Assembly (NCBI GenBank): GCA_903938815.1
Contig: CAJAES010000065.1
Coordinates: 1-46,027 of the forward strand
From: an uncultured beta proteobacterium
GTDB lineage: Bacteria; Pseudomonadota; Gammaproteobacteria; Burkholderiales; Burkholderiaceae_C
Length of the DNA stretch: 46,027 nt
Direction of reading: 5' to 3'
Every line of letters begins with the position of its first letter. Position 1 is the stretch's first letter. The notes beneath the pieces were generated by a model that saw only the letters and a list, made by a program, of their open reading frames with translations, ran no database searches and was not told the origin of the DNA. Made by a program: the position numbers and the translations under genes. Shown here in pieces: positions 26,084 through 36,300 of this stretch.

Positions 26084-27036
26084 CAGGGCACCATCCAGTC
26101 GGTGTAGCGGTCTGCCATGTCGGGCGAGATGGCGACGATGCGTCCGCCCAGCGGACGATGGCGCCCGATCTGCTCGACTGCCGCCAGAACGGTGGCAGTC
26201 GAAGGGCCGAACATGAGCCCCTTCCTCCACATGCGCGACAGCATGTCGGCCGTGCGGTCATCGCTGACGTACACGAGGCCGTCGAAGGCGCAGGTCTTCG
26301 AGATGAGGGCTGCGACGCTCGTGCCGAGACCAGGATAGCGGCGGGAGGATCCCGGTCCGCCGAAGGTCACGGAGCCGACGGCGTCGACGGCCCAGAGATG
26401 GATCTGGGGGCGTTGTTCGCGCAGGTAGCGCCCCACGCCGGACAGGGTCCCGGTGGTTCCGGCGCCCACGAACACGTGGGTAATGTCTTCCCAGTCCGCG
26501 AGCATTTCGACGGCCGTACCGCCGTAGTGCGCCAGCGGGTTGTCAGGATTGCCGTACTGGTTCGTCCAATAAACGTTGGGGCGGGCCTGCAGCAGTTCCT
26601 TGATCTTGGCCAGGCGGGTCTGCAGGTAGCCACCCTGGTTGTCCTTCTCCGTCACCACGATCAGTTCGGCGCCGGTCGCTGCGATCAGCCGGGCCGTCGA
26701 AGGCGACAGCTTGGGGTCCGACACGCAGATGAAGTGGTATCCGCGCTCGGCACAGATGATCGCCAACGCGAGCCCGAGGTTGCCCGAGGACGACTCCACC
26801 AGGCTGCTTCCGGGTCCGATCTGTCCCCTTCGTTCAGCCGCCTCGACCATGGACAGCGCAGTGCGCAGCTTGATGGATCCTGCGATGTTGAACCCTTCCA
26901 CCTTGAGCGTCACCTGGCGGCCGGGCAGGAGCCAATCGATGTCCAGGTACATCCGGTGGGCGAGCAACTCGCTCGGGCGGCTGGCATGCACCGGTGCTCT
27001 TGCCGGCGGCGTGGCGCGAGCTACATGGCGGGACAT
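26083..27036 (-). CDS. SbnA-like PLP-dependent enzyme (2,3-diaminopropionate biosynthesis)
   Basis: A fold-type II PLP enzyme of the cysteine synthase family, 317 residues. The PLP lysine lies in NIAGSIKLRTALSMVEAAE. The substrate loop is VESSSGNLGLALA and the phosphate-binding loop is GAGTTGTLSGVGRYL. In SbnA the enzyme joins O-phospho-L-serine and L-glutamate to make N-(1-amino-1-carboxyl-2-ethyl)-glutamate, which SbnB oxidises to Dap. The pairing with an SbnB-like gene in one operon supports this over cysteine synthesis. It overlaps the aminotransferase stop by 16 bp upstream and the synthetase start by TGATG downstream. Confidence 0.9.
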   Translation of the reverse strand: MSRHVARATPPARAPVHASRPSELLAHRMYLDIDWLLPGRQVTLKVEGFNIAGSIKLRTALSMVEAAERRGQIGPGSSLVESSSGNLGLALAIICAERGYHFICVSDPKLSPSTARLIAATGAELIVVTEKDNQGGYLQTRLAKIKELLQARPNVYWTNQYGNPDNPLAHYGGTAVEMLADWEDITHVFVGAGTTGTLSGVGRYLREQRPQIHLWAVDAVGSVTFGGPGSSRRYPGLGTSVAALISKTCAFDGLVYVSDDRTADMLSRMWRKGLMFGPSTATVLAAVEQIGRHRPLGGRIVAISPDMADRYTDWMVP

Positions 27037-28280
27037 GTCGCTTCGATCCTTTGCAGCAGGCGGGTGAGCGTCGACAGTGCGGCATCCAGGGTGTCCATGC
27101 CGATGTTCAGGGCGGGGATCAACTTGAGCGTGCGGTCGTCGGCACCACAGGTTTCGGCGATGACGCCAGCGCCGAACAGCGCGCTGGACAACTGACGGGC
27201 TACGGCAACGTCGTCGAATTGGATGCCGAGGAGCAAGCCGCGGCCGGTGATCCGGAAATCCGGCAAGGCGCGGCGGGCAGCCTCGAGCCTGGTGCGGATC
27301 AGGTCCTCGCGTGCGGCAACCGCGGCTTCCATCGCGCCGGGCTCCTCCCAGTAGAGTTCCAGCGCCCGGGTGGCGGTAGCCATGGCCATCGTGTTGCCGC
27401 GGAAGGTGCCCGTGTGCTCCCCCGGACGCCAGACATCGAAGCGCGGGCGAACCAGGCAGACCGACAACGGCAGTCCGCAGCCGCTGAGGGACTTGGACAG
27501 GCAGACTATGTCGGGCTCGAAGCCGGGCACACGGTCGAAGCTGAAGAAGGTGCCCGTCCGGCCGCAGCCGGCCTGGATGTCATCGACGATCAGCAACGTG
27601 CCCGTCCGCGAGCAGTAGCTTGCAAGGGCGCGCATCCAGTCCACGGGCAAGGCGCGGGCACCGCCGTCTCCCTGGACGGTTTCAAGAATGATGGCCGCCA
27701 GCGGAGTCTCGCGCTCGGCGGCCGAGAGCGCGCTGGCCAGGGATTCGAGCGTGTCGCCGTCTGCGGGGTGCCCCAGGCGGACGGAGAACCTCGTGGGGAC
27801 CGGAGAGCCCAGTGTCAGGTCCGCACGATCGGAGACCCCCAGGGCCCCCAGGCTCATGCCGTGATAGGCGCCGGAAAGGAACCCCACGAACGGAGTCTGC
27901 CGGTTCTTGCGTGCCAGCCGAAGCGCGGCCTCGACGGCGTTCGCGCCCGTGGGCCCGCAGAACTGGATGCGGTGCTCCATGCCGCGCGGCTCCAGGACCA
28001 TGGAGCTGAACGTCGCGATGAACCGGTCGCGGATGGCAGACCCGAAGTCCAGCGTGGCCAAGGGCGCGTCCTGGTCGAGCACGGCCCTGATCGCCGCCTT
28101 CAACTCAGGCGGGTTGTGCCCGTAGTTCAGGGCGCCGGCGGCAGCGAACAGGTCCACGAAGGTGCGCCCACCGTCGTCACGCAGCAGGCTGCCCGAGGCG
28201 CTGACGAACGTGGCCGGGAACTGACGGCCGTAGTACCTCACCGCGGATTCGCGGCTGGCGCGTGGCGCAGCCGTGCTCAT
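27021..28280 (-). CDS. L-2,4-diaminobutyrate-2-oxoglutarate aminotransferase
   Basis: A class III PLP aminotransferase of 419 residues, EctB/Dat type. Family landmarks: FVDLFAAAGALNYGHNPPEL, FCGPTGANAVEAALRLAR, SGAYHGMSLGALGVSD, LIVDDIQAGCGRTGTFFSFD, the PLP lysine in CLSKSLSG, and EHTGTFRGN. The reaction converts L-aspartate-4-semialdehyde plus glutamate to L-2,4-diaminobutyrate (Dab). No ectoine synthase or other ectoine gene is nearby, so Dab is probably a building block for the NRPS. The start ATG overlaps the MbtH stop (ATGA at 28277-28280). Confidence 0.92.
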   Translation of the reverse strand: MSTAAPRASRESAVRYYGRQFPATFVSASGSLLRDDGGRTFVDLFAAAGALNYGHNPPELKAAIRAVLDQDAPLATLDFGSAIRDRFIATFSSMVLEPRGMEHRIQFCGPTGANAVEAALRLARKNRQTPFVGFLSGAYHGMSLGALGVSDRADLTLGSPVPTRFSVRLGHPADGDTLESLASALSAAERETPLAAIILETVQGDGGARALPVDWMRALASYCSRTGTLLIVDDIQAGCGRTGTFFSFDRVPGFEPDIVCLSKSLSGCGLPLSVCLVRPRFDVWRPGEHTGTFRGNTMAMATATRALELYWEEPGAMEAAVAAREDLIRTRLEAARRALPDFRITGRGLLLGIQFDDVAVARQLSSALFGAGVIAETCGADDRTLKLIPALNIGMDTLDAALSTLTRLLQRIEATCPAM

Positions 28281-28468
28281 TGCGATGCGCGCTCACGCAC
28301 GCTCTTGGGCCTCATGTCCGTCCACAGCGTCTCGATCCGATCCAGGCAAGCCTCTTCGGTGTCGGCTTCGCCAACGGTGTTCCACCCTGCGGGGACCTGC
28401 TGGCCGACCGGCCAGATCGAGTACTGCTCTTCGTGGTTGACGACAACCCAGAACTTCGTGTCTGCCAT
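28277..28468 (-). CDS. MbtH-like NRPS accessory protein
   Basis: A 63-residue MbtH-like protein. The signature is complete: FWVVVNHEEQYSIWPVGQQV, then PAGWNTVGEADTEEACLDRI and WTDMRPKSVR, including the conserved N-x-E-x-Q-x-S and the tryptophans. MbtH proteins bind adenylation domains and raise their solubility and activity. Several or all of the five A domains here may depend on it. It lies between the A-T synthetase and the aminotransferase, with ATGA overlap to the latter. Confidence 0.96.
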   Translation of the reverse strand: MADTKFWVVVNHEEQYSIWPVGQQVPAGWNTVGEADTEEACLDRIETLWTDMRPKSVRERASQ

Positions 28469-28490
28469 GAGTGCAATGCCTTTCGTGAGG

Positions 28491-30308
28491 TTAGGTCTCG
28501 ACCCGGACGACCAGAGTGCGGATGTGGTCGCAGAGTTGGCTGAACGATTCGCTGCGCAGCACCAAGGAGCCGCGAACTTCGCGGTTCAAGCGACGAGAGA
28601 GTTCGCGAGCGGCCCGGATGGCGCCCAGGGAAGTTCCACCGCTCTTGACGAAACTCTTGGACTCGTCCTCGACCTTGCGCCCGAGAATCGCAGCGAACAC
28701 TTCGTGCACCACCGCGTGCACGTCGTCGTCTGCTGCAGGCGCAGGCCGTGGCGGCTGCAGCCGGGCGCCGAGCAATTCCGACGCAAGTGCCTCCACGGAC
28801 CGGCGATCCGTCTTGCCCGTGACCGAGTAGGGAATCGAGGAGCAGAACAGCACGTGCGACGGCACCGCGTAGGTGGGCAGGACCTCTTGCAACGCGAGGC
28901 GTATCTGCGCCGCCGGGACGGCCTGCGGAGCCACGACCAGCAGCACGAGACAGCGCGCGCCTGCAGACTGGATCGCGGCCGCCGCGCAGGCCTGCACCGA
29001 GGGGATGGACCTGGCGTGTGCTTCGATCTCCCCAAGTTCGATCCGAAATCCGTTGAGCTTGATCTGCTGGTCGCTGCGCCCTCTGAAGGACAGGTTGCCG
29101 TCGGGCGCCAGTACCGCCAGGTCGCCGGTGTGGTAGCGCCGCTGTCCGGGCGTGCGCGCCTGCGGGTCAGGACGGAAGCGAGCTGCGGTCAGCCGAGGTT
29201 CGCCCCAGTAACCAAGACCGACCGAGGCGCCACCGATGACCAACTCCCCCGTGTCGCCTGATCGGGCAGGGAGACCATCCGGCGCAAGGACCGCGGCATG
29301 GACCCCATGGATCGGGCGCCCGATGGGCAGCCCGCCCGCAGCGCAGGGCGTGTTGGCGTCCGGGTCGAAGGCCGTGGCCGTCGGGCCGGTCTCGGAAGGG
29401 CCGTAGGTGTGCAGGAACCGGACATGCGGCGCTGCCTGCCGGAACCTCTGGAAGTCGGCTGCCTGAACCTCTTCGCCGCCGATGTTGAGCAACCGCAGGC
29501 TGGAGGACACGGGCATACCGGTGCGCGCGAGTTCGGCAGCCCATTCGGCAAACACCGTGGTCGGCATGGACGCCACCGTGGTCCCCGTGCGGTTGATCAA
29601 TGCCGCGAAGCCGGCGATGTCCTGCCGTTCGACGTCGTCGGCGGTGACGAGCATGGCCCCCGACGTCAACGCCAGGAAGACCTCCTCGACACTCATGTCG
29701 AAGGACGGCGCGTGCACCCAGAGCACCCTGTCTTGCGGCGTTGCACCGAACAGTGCGCGCATGGCCTGGAGTTCGCTGCAAAGCGCGCCGCCGGAGACGG
29801 TGACTAGCTTCGGGGTGCCTGTCGAGCCTGAGGTCTGCACGAGATACGCCGGCGCCAGGGGGTGGGCTGCGGGCCATGCGGCCGCTGCGGCGTCGCCTGC
29901 GCCGTTAGAGAGGTCGGGCAACACCACCTGTCTCGTCGAAAGCCGCTGTTCCCGGTGAGTCACCACGACGGGCGGATTCCCGAGGGCGGCGAGTATCCGG
30001 GCGTTCCGGCTCGCGGGCTGAGCCGGATCGATGACGACGAAGGCCAGCGAAGCCGCCGCGACGCCCAGCATCAGCGCGACCAGATCCCGGCCCCGCGGCG
30101 CGTGGATGGGTACCACGCCGTTGCCGAAGCGGTGATCACCGGCGCGCAGCCAGTGACCCACCACCAAGGCCTGGTGGTGTAAGTCGCGATAGGTCAGCTG
30201 CCCCTGGTGATCGGCCAGGGCCGGATGGTCCGGGCAAGACGCGACGCATCGCTCGAAACAGGACCACACCCCTGGAAGCGGGCCCTCAGGAGTCAAGTTG
30301 CTGGACAT
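28491..30308 (-). CDS. Nonribosomal peptide synthetase, stand-alone A-T
   Basis: 605 residues from ATG 30308. The A domain (~10-500) contains VQTSGSTGTPKLV, HTYGPSETG, HTGDLAVLAPDG, RSDQQIKLNGFRIELGEIE and A10 lysine in SVTGKTDRRS. The carrier domain (~520-600) has SGGTSLGAI with Ser near residue 560. Specificity residues read D-M-E-A-N-G-T-P-T-K. Codes starting DME are known for ornithine-type substrates, but the remainder does not match, so the substrate is open. With no C domain it must hand its residue to another protein, such as one of the three synthetases ending or beginning with C. It overlaps the 3' end of the large synthetase gene by 23 bp. Confidence 0.9.
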   Translation of the reverse strand: MSSNLTPEGPLPGVWSCFERCVASCPDHPALADHQGQLTYRDLHHQALVVGHWLRAGDHRFGNGVVPIHAPRGRDLVALMLGVAAASLAFVVIDPAQPASRNARILAALGNPPVVVTHREQRLSTRQVVLPDLSNGAGDAAAAAWPAAHPLAPAYLVQTSGSTGTPKLVTVSGGALCSELQAMRALFGATPQDRVLWVHAPSFDMSVEEVFLALTSGAMLVTADDVERQDIAGFAALINRTGTTVASMPTTVFAEWAAELARTGMPVSSSLRLLNIGGEEVQAADFQRFRQAAPHVRFLHTYGPSETGPTATAFDPDANTPCAAGGLPIGRPIHGVHAAVLAPDGLPARSGDTGELVIGGASVGLGYWGEPRLTAARFRPDPQARTPGQRRYHTGDLAVLAPDGNLSFRGRSDQQIKLNGFRIELGEIEAHARSIPSVQACAAAAIQSAGARCLVLLVVAPQAVPAAQIRLALQEVLPTYAVPSHVLFCSSIPYSVTGKTDRRSVEALASELLGARLQPPRPAPAADDDVHAVVHEVFAAILGRKVEDESKSFVKSGGTSLGAIRAARELSRRLNREVRGSLVLRSESFSQLCDHIRTLVVRVET

Positions 30309-33300
30309 GGGGGGCACGGATGGGTTGGGGGATGAGGCTGAGGCGGTGGGGCGATTGCACGTCAGCATCGAGCAATGCCGCGGCCAGGCGCTCGACGATC
30401 GAACGCCCGCGCTCGGCGCTGTAGCGGCGCGAGTCGCCTTCGAAGATGAGCGTGAGGGAGCCGTCGGAGGCCTCCACCAGGTCGAACATGCACGGGTAGA
30501 CCGGGCGGCGGTTGTGCGCCTGGTATTCGGAAACCTCCAGGGCCGAAGCGTCCGTGCCCGAGGTCAGCAGCCGGTCCAGCGCAGACGGTGCGCTGATGTT
30601 GTTCATCGTGACCAGCGTCTCGAACAGCAGGCCCTCCCGCGAGCGGGAGTCCTGCGGCGCGAGCGACTGGATCACCGACAGAGGTACCGCCAAGGCCCCG
30701 TGGTCGGCCAGCAGTTGCTGGCTGACCTGTTCAGCCACGCGGTGCAGGCCGGGAGCCGAGACGTCGAGCACCAGCGGCACCGTGTTCACCCTGCAGGCCA
30801 GGTCGCTCTCATCCTGCCCGGACAGGCGGTTAGCGAAGGCGACGCCGATGCAAGGATGCACGACACCGGTCTCTTGCTGCAAGGCGAGTGCGACCGCGGC
30901 CAGCAGGACGCAGAAGAGGGTGAGGCCCTCGGACTCCGCGCCTTGGCGGATGCGCTCGGTCACGTCCTTCGGCAGCGTCGCCGATGCGGTCAGGACGCGC
31001 CCGGCTCCGTCCTCGAATCGATCACGAAGGAAGGAGGCGGCCATCGAGCCGCTGGCCAGCAGTTCGCGCCAATACGCGATCAGATCGGGGGACACCTTCG
31101 GCTCGGACTCCGCGGGCAGCATGTGGGAGCGTCGCTGTCCGGACAACGTCAGTCCGGCACGGAGGGCCCGCAGATCCTCCACGGTCTCGCGCCTCAGGCG
31201 AGCCACGCCCCACCCATCCAGGACGGCGTGGTACGCACAGAACACCAGGGCGAAGGAGCCGTCCTTGAAGGTGAACAAGGCCAGGCGGGCCAAGGGAGCC
31301 CCGGTGAGATCGAACGGCAGGTCGAAGAAGCTCTCGATGGAGGCGATGACGGCGTGACGCGGGTCGTCCGAGCACGCGTGCATGGTCAGCGGCATCGGTG
31401 CCGCGTCGAGTACGAAGCAGGCGTCGCCTTCGGCAGACTCGCCGAGGGCAGCGGACAGCCACGGGTGGCGACCCGTCATTGCTGCATGTATCGACGTGGC
31501 CGTCGAGCGAGGGTCGAGGTCTCCCCGCACGAGCAGCGCAAAGCCTGTCGTGTAGCGATCGCTCGACAAGCTGCCTTCGAGCAGGTCCGGCAGCAGGAAG
31601 GACATCTGGTACGGGTTGGGGGAGACCGTGGTCGCCACCACGCCGACGGGGGCACAGTGGTTACGCGTCGGCTCGGCCGGCTGGCCGACCGCGGCCTTCG
31701 GCTCCAGGGCCTGGGGATCGATCGACCGCGTCGAGAGAAACGACGCGAGCCGCCCGATGGTCCTTGCGCGCAGCACGTCGCGCAACGTGACATCCACTCC
31801 GAAGCGCAGTCGTATCCTCGACGCGACGCGGGCCGCCGACAGCGAGTTCAGGCCCAGCGGCGACAAGGGCGTGCCGGGGTCGATCTCAGCCGTCTGCAGC
31901 ACTTCAGCTGCGACCTCCAGGAGCTTCGACTCCAGCGCGCTGACCGGCCTGCTGGCGGTCTGCTCGGCGTGCTGATGCTGCCTGGCCAGAGCGAGCAGCG
32001 CCTTGCGATCGACCTTCTCGTTGGAGGTCAATGGCAGAGCCGGCAGCGAGAGCAGCAGCGTCGGCACCGCGGCCAGCGGCAGGCTCTCCTCCAGGTGCGC
32101 TGTCAGCCGCTCCTGGAGGGTGGTCCGATCTGCACCTGATGCGGGCACGTAGAACAGCACCAGCGCGGTCGTCGTGCTGGTCTGCTGGTAGGCCACGCAG
32201 GCAGCACTCGCCACCTCCTCGTGAGCACGTGCGGCCGCTTCGATCGCGCCCAGCTCGAGCCGGGTGCCATTGACCTTGATCTGGTGGTCGTTGCGCCCGT
32301 GGAAATAGAACCAGCCCTCGGGATTCATGTGCCCGACGTCGCCCACGCGGTACATGCGCGCACCGGGTACCCGCGAGTACGGGTCGGGCACGAAGGCTGC
32401 GGCAGTCCGGCGCGGGTTGTTCCAGTAGCCGCCGCCGACAGCCACACCGCTGACGCAGACCTCCCCCACCGCGCCGGGGGGCTGCAGTTCAAACAGCGGG
32501 GAGAAGATGCGGACCTCGATGTTGGGGAGCACGTGCCCCAGGCCGATCACCGAGTCCTTCACGTGCTCAGGGGATATCAGCCCCTGGATCACGTCGTCCG
32601 AGGCCTCGGTCGGACCGAAGGCATTGACCGCCTGGATGCCGGGGAACGCGCCGTACCAGTCCTGGACCAGGCCCGGCAGGAGCCGATCTCCAGTGAACAT
32701 CAGATACCTGACCGTGGAGCGCTCGCGGACCTGGGCATGCAGCCCGGGCTGCGCGGCCAGCAGGTCGAGGAACGTCTGCGCCACCATCGGCACCATCTCG
32801 ACCAGCGTCAGCGGCTGTTCCACCATGAGGCGCGCGGTCTCTTCCAGATCACGGTTGTCCTCCTGTATCACGACCATCCCGCCCATGAGCAGGGGGCCGA
32901 AGTACTGCCAGAACGAGATGTCCGAAGAGATGGGTGCGTTCTGGAGAAAGTTGAATTCCTCCCACAGCCCCAGGGACTCGAGCTTCGAGTAGATGTGATT
33001 GACCGCACCGTTGTGATGAACGATGGCCCCCTTGGGGACGCCCGTCGAGCCCGAGGTGAACATGCAGTAGATCGGGTCCTGGGCGCGGACCGGCGGTGGT
33101 GCACCGGGCGACTGCCGAGTCGGCATGGGCGCGTCGTTCCATGTCAGCACGCCCTCCGCAGGCACCGCCCCTTCCAGCAGTGCCCGGGACGGTGGATCGG
33201 TGAGGACGTGGCGCAGGCCGACCGCGGCGCACATGCGGGCGATCTGGATCCGTCCGTACTCCGGCTCCAAGGGGCAGAACGCGGCGCCGGATTGCATCAC

Positions 33301-36300
33301 GCCCAGCGCGCAGGCTGCGTAGCCGAGGCCACGCTTCGTGCAGACGCCGACGAGCATGCCCGGACCCACGCCGCTGCTCATCAGCCGATCGCGGATGCGC
33401 CCGGCTTCCATGCCCAGGCGTTCGTAAGTCCAGTGCTCTTCACCACAGCGCAGCGCGACGGCGTCGGGAGTGGAAAGGATCTGCCTGGCGACGAGCTCGT
33501 GCAGCGGCTGGTCGGGCAGGCTGAAGTGGCTGGCCGGCGCAGTCATGGCCAGGACCTCGGCCTTCCTGCGGGGCGACAACATGGGCAGCAGGCCGACCGG
33601 GACTTCAGGCGCGCGTGCTGCAGCCGCAACGATCGCCAGCAGGCTCTCGCAATAGGTCTGGGCGTCCGAGCGATCCAGCCGGCGGGAGGTGTACTCGACC
33701 AGCATGCAGCAGCCGGAAGACTCGTCGTGCAGCGAAATTGTCAGGTCGAGCTTGGCGCCCTGCCCCGGGATGGCGATCGACTCGATCAGCGCACCTTCTT
33801 CCACCAGCACCGGCGCTGGTTGCGTGACGAAGTTGAACTCGGTCTGCACCAGGGGGAAATCGCTCTCCGTGTACGGGATGCGGGCGGCTTCCAGGATGTC
33901 TGCGAACTCGAGATCGCTGTGTGCCAGATCCTGCTGCAGCGCCGCGGACACCCGGCCCAGGTACCTGGAGAAGCTCTCGAGCGGGTCGTACACGACCCGG
34001 AAGGGAATCGTGTTGGAGAAGTACCCCAAGGCGTCCCGGTATGCCGGTAGGCGGTTGTCGGTCGAAAGACCGACGCACACGTCGTCCTGCGCTGCCGTGC
34101 GCGCCAGGCACAGGGCATGCACCGCGAGGCCCACCGCGAACACGGAGGTGGAGTGGCGGGAAGCCAACGCATCGAACGCCGAGCGGACATCGTCGTCCAC
34201 CGCGAGCATGAATTGCCGGCCCTCATGGCTTCGGCCACCGCTGCCGAGGCGACGCGGAGGCAGCGTGCTCAGGCGAGGGGCATCGAGCAGGCGTTGCGCC
34301 CAGTAGGACCGCGCCTGGCGCGTTGGCCCGGGCGCTTGATGCGCATGAAGAAACTGGTCGAATGCGTTCAACGAAGCCGCGGCGTCGATACCGACGTCCA
34401 GGCCAGCGTCCCCGCCGAATCTCGCATACGCATCCTCGAAGGCCCGTACCAGCAGGTCCGAGGACCTCCCGTCGAACACGATGTGGTGCACGTTGATGAC
34501 CAGCACGGCACTTCGGTGGTCGAGTGCGATGACCAGCACGGCCCTGGACGACCGGCCTCCCTTGAGATCCAGCGGCCGCGCCGTCAAGGCACTCAAGGTC
34601 TCGGGGTCCATCGGCCCGTCCCAGTACACGCGCTCCAGCCAGTCCGTGGCAGGGGCGACCGGCTCGAGCCACACGCCTTCATCGGTCTCGAAGACGCGCG
34701 ACCGCAGCACCCAGCAATGCTCGAGCAGACGACGCGCCGCATGCTCGATGCGGTCCGGGCGCAGGCAGTTCGACAATCGAATGCCTACCGGCAGCAGGAA
34801 AGCGTCGGAGCCGAGCAATTGGCAGGTGGCCCACATGCCGCGCTGCAGCGGGGACGCCGGTACCGGGAACGCACGGACAGCGATGGGCGGCACGCTGGCC
34901 TGCAACGATGCATGCGCCAGGTTGATGACGTCCTGCAAGGTACCGCACCGGTACAGCTCTGCCACCGAGCACGAGATGCCCAGTTCGTTGTTCAGGGCGG
35001 CAGACAGCCTCAACACGTCTATCGACCGCGCACCCGCGTCGGACAGGCTGACGTGCAAGGAAGTTGGCTGGTACCCGAGGATCTCGGTGAGTACCCGCAG
35101 GGCGGGGTTGGCGTAGGCATGGCTCAAAGGCAGCCGGTTGCGGGACTGCGCGGAATCCAGGGCCTGGGTGGCCGGCGGCAGCAGCGCCTTTCTGTCGGTC
35201 TTGCCGTTGGCGGTGCGTGGAATCGCCGGAACGGTCAACAGCAGATCGGGCACCGAGCGGGCAGGCAAGATCGAGGCGAGTTGTCTGCGGAGCGTTGCGC
35301 CGTCAGCGGCGTTGGCATGGTCGGCATCCAGCGCCGCAAAGCCGACCAGGCGCGTGCCCGTCGGCGTGTCGATCGGGACGACGGCTGCTTCCTGAACTCC
35401 CGGCACGGCAAGCGTGGCGGCCTCGACCAGCTCGATGTCCACCCAGCCGCCGCTGACCTTGATGCGGTGGTCCATGCGGCCGACGAAGTAGAAGGTGCCG
35501 CGCGCGTCGCGGTATCCGGCGTCACCGGTGAGATACATCCTTGCACCGGGCTGGCCAGGGCGCGGCTGCGGGCGGAAGCGCCTGGCAGTGAGCCGCGGTT
35601 GACCGAGGTAGCCGTCGCCCACGGCCACGCCCACCACCGCCAGTTCGCCCACGCAGCCATGAGGCAGCTCCCGCAACTGCTCGTCCACGACGATGACCGC
35701 GGTCCCGGGCAAGGGCGAACCCAGCGGGAGGATGTCCTGGTCAGACGCCCAGGCGCACGCGGGCGCATCGCCAGCCAGGCTCGAGGACCACTGCAGGACA
35801 TCGTCGGCGGCTTCGGACGGGCCCCAGGCGTTGACGACCTCTGCGTTGGGGAAGGCCGCGGCAAGGGAGGCAAGCACGCCGCGGTGCGCGGCCTCACCGG
35901 TGAGCATCAGGCTCATGCGCGCCGACTGATCGCGGCAATCGCCCATGACACGGGCCAGCGCCTCGAGGTGGGTGGGAATTCCCTCGACCAACGTGACCCC
36001 GTGGTGGCGGATCTGCCGGGCGATGGCGTCCAGGTCGGCCGCGTCCGGGGCGATGACGACCTGTCCACCCACCAGCAGCGGGCCCAGGCACTGCCAGACA
36101 TGGATGTCGAAGGTCACGGCCGCAGACTGCAGCACGGTGCAGCCACGACCAAATCCGCGCAGCAGGCGCTCCTCTCCGAGTATGTGGTTCACCAGCCCGC
36201 GGTGGTGGTTGATCGATGCCTTGGGCCGCCCCGTGGTGCCGGAGGACAGGACGACATACGCGCGGTCCTGCGGGTACAGCGCCGGGGTGGGTCTCTCCAG

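Noticed and set aside
27021..28280. Ectoine biosynthesis as the role of the diaminobutyrate aminotransferase
   Set aside because: No EctA or EctC gene is near, and the gene overlaps MbtH and SbnA-like genes in an NRPS operon.
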